Shown in pieces: positions 7,917 to 12,523 of a stretch of DNA of 12,523 bases. Each line of letters starts with the position of its first letter. Position 1 is the stretch's first letter. The stretch comes from Oscillospiraceae bacterium. GTDB lineage: Bacteria; Bacillota; Clostridia; Oscillospirales; Acutalibacteraceae. The notes under the pieces are model-generated. The model searched no databases and was not told the DNA's origin. It worked only from the letters and a program-made list of their open reading frames with translations. The position numbers and the translations under genes are program-made. The DNA lies in assembly GCA_009783605.1 (NCBI GenBank), contig WRDE01000027.1:1-12523 (forward strand), written 5' to 3'.

Positions 7917-9222
7917 CCGCCAGCGACAACGCGTGTTCTTTGGCTTTTTTGATGACTTCTTCCTCATCCATTGTCAAAACTTTGTACTCTTCCATCAATA
8001 TTTTGCCGTCCACGATCATTGTCTTGACATCGCTGCCGGAAGCGGCGTAAACCAAATGGGAATAAACGTCAAAGATCGGCGTCGCGTTTGCTTTATTCAC
8101 ATCGATAATAATCAAATCGGCTTTGTTGCCGGCTTTGAGAACGCCCGTCTGTTTATCAATGACCTGTCCGCCGTTGACGGTAACCATTTCAACGACCGCT
8201 TTGGCGGGAAGCGCTGTCGGGTTCATCGTGCCGGCTTTTTGTAAAAGCGCCGCCATTTTCATTTCTTCAAACAGATTGAGCGTATTGTTCGACGCGCAGC
8301 CGTCCGTCCCGAGCGCGACTTTAACGCCGGCGTCAAGCATTTTTTGAATCGGCGCAATACCCGACGCAAGCTTCATGTTGCTGACAGCGTTATGCGAAAC
8401 CGTGACGCCTTTTTCGGCAAACAGTTTAATGTCGCCGTCCGACATCCAAACAGCATGGGCCGCCAAAACGGGAACCTTAGACGCGTCCCAAAAGTCAACG
8501 GCGTCCAAATGATGAACGGAACACATTCCGAAGTTCTCTTTCATGTGGTTCAATTCTTCCTCCGTTTCGAGAACATGAATGTGAACGCCGACGCCATCCC
8601 TTTCGGCCGCCTTCTTCACGCGGGCAATAAAAGACTGACTGCAAGTGTTCGGGGCGTGCGGGCCGTACATCGTTGTCATCCGGCCGCCGGCTTTGCCCTG
8701 CCAGTCGCGGACCAGCTTCTCGTTGACCGCGTATTCTTTTTCCGCTTTTTCAGCGTTTCCGAGCTCAATCATGCCGTAAGCCAGACAGCCGCGGATGCCG
8801 GCTTTTTCAACAGCTTTGGCCGTTTCGTCCATAAAGAAATACATATCACAAAACGCAGTCGTTCCGGAACGGATCATTTCAAGGCAGCCGAGCATGGAAC
8901 CCCAATAAACGTCTTCTGCCGTCAAATAACTTTCCGCCGGCCATATTTTAGTCTCCAGCCAGCTTTTCAGCGCCATGTCGTCGGCATAGCCGCGCAGAAG
9001 CGTCATCCCGAGATGAGTGTGCGTATTGGAAAGACCCGGCATGACAATACCGCCGCCGGCATCCATCACTTTGTCCGCCGGAATAATATCCGCTTCTCCG
9101 TTTTCATTGTTTCCGATTTTTGAAATCCGGTCCTTTTCGATCAGAATGTAACCGTTTTCAATTTCACCGGCGCCGGCCTTATCCATTGTGACAAGACGGG
9201 CATTTTTGATAAGAATCGACAT
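7894..9222 (-). CDS. dadD: Amidohydrolase: 5'-deoxyadenosine / methylthioadenosine / S-adenosylhomocysteine deaminase
   Basis: 442-residue cytosolic metal-dependent deaminase of the cytosine-deaminase-like amidohydrolase group. The family converts 5'-deoxyadenosine, methylthioadenosine or SAH to the inosine derivative, recycling by-products of S-adenosylmethionine chemistry. Start at 9222 has GGAG 7 nt upstream; the frame opens to 9300 without support. Metal and catalytic residues are in place: H68 and H70 (NTHTHLG), E97 (WPAESYL), H216 and E219 (HIHVLE), H256 (LAAHAVW), H277 (SHNAVSN) and D307 (GTDGCASNN). The 68-to-97 and 256-to-307 spacings equal those I recall for the characterised Thermotoga enzyme TM0936. 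Length is normal. ahcY lies 1.5 kb away on the other strand, with the phosphatase gene between. The exact substrate preference (DadD, MtaD or SAH deaminase) cannot be settled from sequence alone, so the symbol is tentative. Confidence 0.88.
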   Translation of the reverse strand: MSILIKNARLVTMDKAGAGEIENGYILIEKDRISKIGNNENGEADIIPADKVMDAGGGIVMPGLSNTHTHLGMTLLRGYADDMALKSWLETKIWPAESYLTAEDVYWGSMLGCLEMIRSGTTAFCDMYFFMDETAKAVEKAGIRGCLAYGMIELGNAEKAEKEYAVNEKLVRDWQGKAGGRMTTMYGPHAPNTCSQSFIARVKKAAERDGVGVHIHVLETEEELNHMKENFGMCSVHHLDAVDFWDASKVPVLAAHAVWMSDGDIKLFAEKGVTVSHNAVSNMKLASGIAPIQKMLDAGVKVALGTDGCASNNTLNLFEEMKMAALLQKAGTMNPTALPAKAVVEMVTVNGGQVIDKQTGVLKAGNKADLIIIDVNKANATPIFDVYSHLVYAASGSDVKTMIVDGKILMEEYKVLTMDEEEVIKKAKEHALSLAERAKRKE

Positions 9223-9229
9223 GAAGATG

Positions 9230-9233
9230 CTCC
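9230..9233 (-). promoter_or_regulatory. Ribosome binding site fixing the deaminase start
   Basis: Minus-strand GGAG, 7 nt before the ATG at 9222. This excludes the upstream in-frame start at 9300, whose extra residues (KSFKGQNHLNTF...) are not family-like. Confidence 0.75.
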
Positions 9234-9301
9234 GAATTTGAATAAAAGAAATTAGAATGATGAAAGTGTTTAAATGATTTTGTCCTTTAAATGATTTCAT
9301 G

Positions 9302-9311
9302 ATTTATATGT
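9302..9311 (-). promoter_or_regulatory. Candidate TATA box for the deaminase gene
   Basis: Minus strand reads CATATAAATC. Transcription starting about 25 nt downstream would leave a leader of roughly 55-60 nt ending in the GGAG site. It sits about 100 bp from the divergent phosphatase promoter. Confidence 0.4.
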
Positions 9312-9406
9312 TTAAAGTCTGTTATTTGTGACGGAATGGGATAAAATAAATTATAAAAATGATTTGTCAGAATTAAATATGATAGAAAAACGGCGGTTAA
9401 AAATGA

Positions 9407-9414
9407 TTATATAA
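9407..9414 (+). promoter_or_regulatory. TATA box for the phosphatase gene
   Basis: TTATATAA preceded by an A-rich stretch (AAAAATGA) that could serve as a BRE. A start about 25 nt downstream, near 9435, gives a leader of about 20 nt that contains AAGGA (9441-9445), 10 nt before the ATG. The same bases include TATAAT, so a bacterial -10 reading is possible, but no matching -35 is seen 16-18 nt upstream. Confidence 0.5.
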
Positions 9415-9455
9415 TAAAGGCGATTTTGTTTTTTGTTGGAAAGGAAGAAAAAATT

Positions 9456-10352
9456 ATGAGCGAAAGGTTCGTCAATATAACTGATAAAAAACAAAATGAT
9501 AAACTGCGCAAAAATTTGTCGCAGGTCACTCCTCTTTTGAAAAAGGACGATGCCGTCATTCGCTTAAATAACAAAAAAACATTGATTGCGACAGATATTC
9601 ACGGAAATGCCGACGCTTTGGATTTTATTTTGGATTTCGCCGATGATAAAAAAGTGGACGCTTGGGTATTCCTCGGCGACTATGTGGACAAAGGGCCGGA
9701 ATCTGTCCGCGTCCTGAACACGCTTTTTGAATTGAAATGCAAACACCCGAAAAGAGTATTTCTGCTTCGCGGAAATCATGAAACCAAAGACATCAACCAA
9801 TTCTATGAGTTCCAAACGGCGGTGACGGACGAACCGGATATTCATTCGGCGGCAAATACGGCATTTGAAAATATGCCGACGGCGGTGATTCTGAATAACA
9901 GCATATTCTGCGTGCACGGCGGCATTGCCGGCAGGAAAGACGAAAATGTCAACGATATCACCAAACAGGATTCTTTTTATTACATGTGGAATGACCCGAG
10001 CGAAGAAAGCGGTCTGACACCGTCGCCGCGCGGCGGCAAAGTCCGGCGTTTCGGGCCCGACACGGTCAAGAAATTCCTGAAAAACAACAATTTAAAACTG
10101 ATCATCCGCGGGCATTCGACATTGGAAAACGGATTGAAATTTTGGTTTGAACACACCCTCGTTTCTCTTTATTCCTCCCTGCCTTACGCCGACCCGGATT
10201 TAAAAGCCGCGGTCGCAATTGTTGACGGAAACAAAGCGGATTTCCGGTTTTACCGGATAGACGACAGCAAAAAAGAAGGGTTCGCGTGGGAAGATATGAC
10301 TGTTTCTTTAACGATACCGGACAATTCTAAAAAGAAGAAAGAAGAGAAGTAA
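9456..10352 (+). CDS. PPP-family serine/threonine protein phosphatase (metallophosphatase)
   Basis: 298-residue cytosolic phosphoesterase that should remove phosphate from Ser/Thr proteins or related esters using two metal ions. The PPP signatures are present in order: ATDIHGN (D47, H49), GDYVDKG (D75), RGNHE (N107, H108), VHGG (H154) and RGH (H220). The first motif has Thr where most relatives have Gly (GDxHG), and GDxVDRG has Lys for Arg; metal ligands are intact. Start at ATG 9456 is supported by GGAAAGGAAG upstream; a TTG at 9426 opens the same frame but would add ten unsupported residues. A lysine/glutamate-rich tail (KKKKEEK) ends the protein. No signal peptide or membrane segment. It is transcribed divergently from the deaminase gene and precedes ahcY by about 360 bp with a likely separate promoter. 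Target proteins are unknown. Confidence 0.88.
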   Translation: MSERFVNITDKKQNDKLRKNLSQVTPLLKKDDAVIRLNNKKTLIATDIHGNADALDFILDFADDKKVDAWVFLGDYVDKGPESVRVLNTLFELKCKHPKRVFLLRGNHETKDINQFYEFQTAVTDEPDIHSAANTAFENMPTAVILNNSIFCVHGGIAGRKDENVNDITKQDSFYYMWNDPSEESGLTPSPRGGKVRRFGPDTVKKFLKNNNLKLIIRGHSTLENGLKFWFEHTLVSLYSSLPYADPDLKAAVAIVDGNKADFRFYRIDDSKKEGFAWEDMTVSLTIPDNSKKKKEEK

Positions 10353-10440
10353 AAAAGAGAAGAAGAAAGTCCGGAAGACAAAACGAGAAAAGAGAGCCCG
10401 GAAGACAAAGGGAAAAGACGGGCGCTAAAGGCGAGGCCTC
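10329..10440 (+). repeat. Purine-rich tail with degenerate direct repeats after the phosphatase gene
   Basis: The gene end and following DNA are almost all A and G. The string aaaaagaagaaagaagagaag before the stop is echoed by aaaaaagagaagaagaaag just after it. CCGGAAGACAAA occurs twice, at 10371-10382 and 10398-10409, 27 bp apart. No open frame of note. The palindrome GAGGCCTC at 10433-10440 closes the tract, without a T-run. Confidence 0.55.
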
Positions 10441-10584
10441 AATTTTGAACCGACGATGAAGGGGTAATGGGTACAAATTTATATTTTATGACTGCCTTTT
10501 CAACTCACTTTTGATGTATTGTATTGATGAAATCAGCAGATACATTTTTTCAATATTTCAGTCCTTATCGGTCAGATTAATTAA
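10441..10584 (+). other. Promoter and leader region upstream of ahcY
   Basis: No gene seen. T-rich stretches (tgccttttcaactcacttttg, tacattttttcaatattt) could serve as archaeal U-rich terminators for the phosphatase. The stretch also holds the candidate ahcY TATA box at 10478. No SAH or SAM riboswitch fold was recognised. Confidence 0.4.
10478..10485 (+). promoter_or_regulatory. Candidate TATA box for ahcY (distal)
   Basis: TTTATATT, close to the archaeal consensus. It would start transcription near 10508 and give an unusually long leader of about 200 nt that contains the 18-bp repeat array. A second TATA-like string, TGTATATATT, lies at 10701-10710 immediately after the array. Confidence 0.35.
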
Positions 10585-10699
10585 CTGTAAGTAAAGTATC
10601 AGCTGTAAGTAAAGTATCAGCTGTAAGTAAAGTATCAGCTGTAAGTAAAGTATCAGCTGTAAGTAAAGTATCAGCTGTAAGTAAAGTATCAACTGTAAG
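10585..10699 (+). repeat. 18-bp tandem repeat, six copies plus a partial seventh, abutting the ahcY ribosome binding site
   Basis: Unit CTGTAAGTAAAGTATCAG. Copies at 10585, 10603, 10621, 10639, 10657 and 10675 are identical except that the sixth ends in AA rather than AG. The partial seventh, CTGTAAG, merges into the AAGGTG ribosome binding site. Junctions create the palindrome CAGCTG. There are no spacers, so it is not a CRISPR. The near-perfect identity implies recent expansion or homogenisation. Confidence 0.95.
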
Positions 10700-10702
10700 G
10701 TG
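10697..10702 (+). promoter_or_regulatory. Ribosome binding site deciding the ahcY start
   Basis: AAGGTG, 6 nt before TTG at 10709. The frame also opens with GTG at 10700, but that codon overlaps this site and so cannot use it. Confidence 0.6.
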
Positions 10703-10708
10703 TATATA

Positions 10709-11953
10709 TTGTCCGATTTATCAAAAAAAGAGATGCAGGAATCCGGCCGTTTGAAAATTGAATGGGCGAAAAACCATATGCCTGTTTTGAGCCGGATCCG
10801 GGCGGATTTTGAAAGGGAAAAGCCTCTGGCGGGACACAGAATTGCAATGGCGCTTCACGTGGAAGCCAAAACGGCTGTCCTCGTTGAAACGCTCGCCGCG
10901 GGCGGCGCAAAAGTTGCCGTGACCGGCTGCAATCCGCTCAGCACGCAGGATGATGTGGCGGCGGCGCTGGACGCGGCGGCAAACATTTCCTGCTTCGCCA
11001 AATACGACTGCACAAACGCCGAGTATTATGAAGCGATCGACAAAGTTTTAGAAATCGGTCCCGATATTACGATTGACGACGGCGCCGACCTGATTTTCAA
11101 GATCCACAAAGAGAGACGGGATTTGCTGCCCGGCCTCCTCGGCGGCTGTGAAGAAACCACAACCGGCATTCACCGTTTGACCGGCATGGAAAAGGACGGC
11201 GCGCTGGAGATGGCGGTCCTCGCCGTTAACGATGCCAAAACCAAATTCTTATTCGACAACCGCTACGGGACCGGACAGTCCGCCTGGGACGGAATCATGC
11301 GGACAACCAATCTGCTCGTCGCCGGCAAAACCGTTGTGGTCGGCGGATACGGCTGGTGCGGCCGCGGCATTGCGGCGCGCGCCTGCGGTCTCGGCGCCGA
11401 AGTCGTTATCACTGAAATTGATCCCGTCCGCGCGCTGGAAGCCCGGATGGACGGCTACCGCGTCATGCCGATGGAAAAGGCAGCGGAGATCGGCGACATA
11501 TTTGTCACCACCACCGGCAACCGCGATATTTTAACGGAAAAGCATTTTAAAAAGATGAAAGACGGCGTGATTTTAGCCAACGCGGGCCACTTCAACGTCG
11601 AAATCGATATGGGAGCGCTTCAAAAATCGGCGTCCCGCGAAAAAACCGTCCGCAAAAACATAAAGGAATACACGGTGGACGGCAAAAAAATCAATGTGCT
11701 GGCCGACGGCCGCTTAGTCAATTTGGCCGCGGGCGACGGACATCCGGCGGAAGTCATGGATATGAGTTTTGCCAATCAGGCGCTCTGTATCAAATATATC
11801 GCCGAAAACAAATTGCCTTACGGCGTTCATAAAGTGCCCGAAAATATCGACAATGCCGTCGCGATGCTTAAATTAAAGGCGATGGGCATTGAAATTGACA
11901 CATTGACAGAGAAGCAAAGAAATTATATGGACGACTGGGAAGAAGGAACGTAA
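10709..11953 (+). CDS. ahcY: S-adenosylhomocysteine hydrolase (adenosylhomocysteinase)
   Basis: 414 residues. Cytosolic NAD-dependent enzyme that reversibly cleaves S-adenosylhomocysteine to adenosine and homocysteine, relieving product inhibition of methyltransferases. The sequence is the short archaeal/Thermotoga type: it ends EEQ-like TEKQRNYMDDWEEGT and lacks the KPDHYRY tail of the long bacterial/eukaryotic form. Substrate residues include H50 (LHVEAKTA), the DDGADL motif around 123-128, E148/E149 (GCEETTTG), K179 and D183 (NDAKTKFLFDN). The NAD fold is VVVGGYGWCGRG near 209-220. GHFNVEID and AAGDGHP are present. TTG 10709 is chosen from the AAGGTG spacing and because it keeps the family's DLS N-terminus; GTG 10700 and a leaderless ATG at 10733 are alternatives. 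An HTH-cupin gene follows 118 bp downstream. Confidence 0.95.
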   Translation: MSDLSKKEMQESGRLKIEWAKNHMPVLSRIRADFEREKPLAGHRIAMALHVEAKTAVLVETLAAGGAKVAVTGCNPLSTQDDVAAALDAAANISCFAKYDCTNAEYYEAIDKVLEIGPDITIDDGADLIFKIHKERRDLLPGLLGGCEETTTGIHRLTGMEKDGALEMAVLAVNDAKTKFLFDNRYGTGQSAWDGIMRTTNLLVAGKTVVVGGYGWCGRGIAARACGLGAEVVITEIDPVRALEARMDGYRVMPMEKAAEIGDIFVTTTGNRDILTEKHFKKMKDGVILANAGHFNVEIDMGALQKSASREKTVRKNIKEYTVDGKKINVLADGRLVNLAAGDGHPAEVMDMSFANQALCIKYIAENKLPYGVHKVPENIDNAVAMLKLKAMGIEIDTLTEKQRNYMDDWEEGT

Positions 11954-11960
11954 AAATACA

Positions 11961-12056
11961 ATTCAATCAAATTCAATCAAATTCAATCACATTCAATCAA
12001 ATTCAATCAAATTCAATCAAATTCAATCACATTAAATCACAATCAATCGCAATCAT
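11961..12056 (+). repeat. 10-bp tandem repeat, about nine copies, between ahcY and the HTH-cupin gene
   Basis: Unit ATTCAATCAA (last base A or C) in exact 10-bp register from 11961. Seven copies are near perfect; the last ones (ATTAAATCAC, AATCAATCGC, AATCAT) are diverged. The array begins 7 bp after the ahcY stop and ends just before the AAAGAGG ribosome binding site of the next gene. The spacing is close to one helical turn, so AATT/AAA steps recur on the same DNA face. Confidence 0.93.
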
Positions 12057-12063
12057 AAAGAGG
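12057..12063 (+). promoter_or_regulatory. Ribosome binding site of the HTH-cupin gene
   Basis: AAAGAGG, 8 nt before ATG 12072. No separate TATA box is obvious in the repeat-filled gap, so read-through from ahcY is possible. Confidence 0.6.
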
Positions 12064-12071
12064 AATAAAAG

Positions 12072-12523
12072 ATGGCAGACGACAAAAACATCGGAATGAA
12101 AATCATATCCATCCGCGAATCCAAAAAAATAACGGCGGAAGAACTGGCGGAAAGATGCGGGCTGAGCATTGAACAAATCAAAAACATCGAAAATGATACA
12201 AATGTGCCGTCTCTGGCGCCTTTGATTAAAATCGCCCGCGCTTTGGGCGTCCGCCTCGGAACGTTTTTGGATGACAATGAAAACCTCGGCCCTGCCGTCA
12301 GCCGTAAAAACGAAGCGGTGGAAACGATCCACACATCAAACGCCGAAGAAAAAACGGCTAAGCATAACAATTTCTTCGCGCTTGCGCCCCAAAAATCCGG
12401 CCGGTCTATGGAGCCGTTTTTCATTGAAATCAATGCCATTGATGACGGAACACTTGAAATGTCGGCCCATGAAGGCGAAGAATTCATTTACGTTTTGGAA
12501 GGCACATTGAAAGTGATTTACGG
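12072..12523 (+). CDS. XRE-type HTH / cupin transcriptional regulator (5' part, cut by window edge)
   Basis: 150 residues are visible. Residues 9-65 form an XRE/Cro-type helix-turn-helix (IRESKKITAEELAERCGLS, then EQIKNIENDTNVPS and LIKIARALGVRLGTFL). A linker of about 35 residues follows. From about residue 100 a cupin begins, with its first motif AHEGEEFIYVLEGTLKV (H133, E137, G144). This two-domain design is widespread in bacteria and archaea (PuuR-like regulators), where the cupin senses a small ligand. In several methanogens and clostridia I recall such a gene next to an acyl-CoA/AMP-dependent synthetase, but nothing beyond the edge can be seen. The ligand and targets are unknown; control of ahcY is conceivable from position only. 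Confidence 0.88.
   Translation, partial: MADDKNIGMKIISIRESKKITAEELAERCGLSIEQIKNIENDTNVPSLAPLIKIARALGVRLGTFLDDNENLGPAVSRKNEAVETIHTSNAEEKTAKHNNFFALAPQKSGRSMEPFFIEINAIDDGTLEMSAHEGEEFIYVLEGTLKVIY

Noticed and set aside
8344..9123. Plus-strand frame of 259 codons opposite the deaminase gene
   Set aside because: The minus strand encodes a complete amidohydrolase with all metal ligands; the plus frame is its antisense shadow.
10585..10699. CRISPR array
   Set aside because: The 18-bp units are contiguous with no spacers, and no cas genes are in view.
10441..10708. SAH or SAM riboswitch upstream of ahcY
   Set aside because: No conserved riboswitch core or long paired stems were recognisable; the leader is mostly simple repeats.

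Overview
The window looks like a chromosomal segment of a methanogenic archaeon, with a Methanomicrobiales/Methanocorpusculum-like lineage as best guess. A Clostridia-type bacterium or a Methanomassiliicoccales archaeon cannot be excluded. The evidence is a short archaeal/Thermotoga-type S-adenosylhomocysteine hydrolase, a 5'-deoxyadenosine/SAH deaminase-type amidohydrolase, a PPP-family protein phosphatase, TATA-like boxes at sensible distances from starts, and good Shine-Dalgarno sequences. Genes are about 50% GC and the gaps are very AT-rich. The organism call is inference.

Region 1 (1-7303, minus strand) is one giant surface-protein reading frame that runs off the left edge. It starts at 7303 with a signal peptide, followed by an SdrD-B-like module, an ALK-type glycine-rich domain, a carboxypeptidase-regulatory-like module, a 'GAGIGGG' repeat domain, an InlB-like module, two ~1.2 kb tandem beta-helix units, two MucBP-like modules and further InlB-like modules. 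A single TAG at 4321-4319 interrupts it at codon 995. I checked every codon from there to position 2 and found no other stop, frameshift or plausible restart near the TAG. It is therefore either a 994-residue truncated adhesin with a relic tail or a protein of more than 2,430 residues with a recoded, suppressed or mis-sequenced amber codon.

Region 2 (7304-7893) is a 590-base AT-rich gap with the adhesin promoter, a 21-bp triplicate, two hairpins downstream of the deaminase gene, and a 28-bp duplication that spans that gene's stop codon.

Region 3 (7894-11953) holds the deaminase gene (minus), a divergently transcribed PPP phosphatase gene (plus), and ahcY (plus). The two S-adenosyl-metabolism enzymes act on related by-products: AhcY cleaves SAH, and the deaminase handles SAH, 5'-deoxyadenosine or methylthioadenosine. 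A leader containing six copies of an 18-bp repeat runs directly into the ahcY ribosome binding site.

Region 4 (11954-12523) is a nine-copy 10-bp repeat followed by the 5' part of an HTH-cupin regulator gene cut by the right edge.

The most notable signals are the in-frame amber codon, the recent internal duplication in the adhesin, and four unrelated minisatellites (10, 18, 21 and 28 bp) at gene boundaries within about 4.4 kb. No RNA genes, CRISPR arrays, transposases or integrases were recognised.
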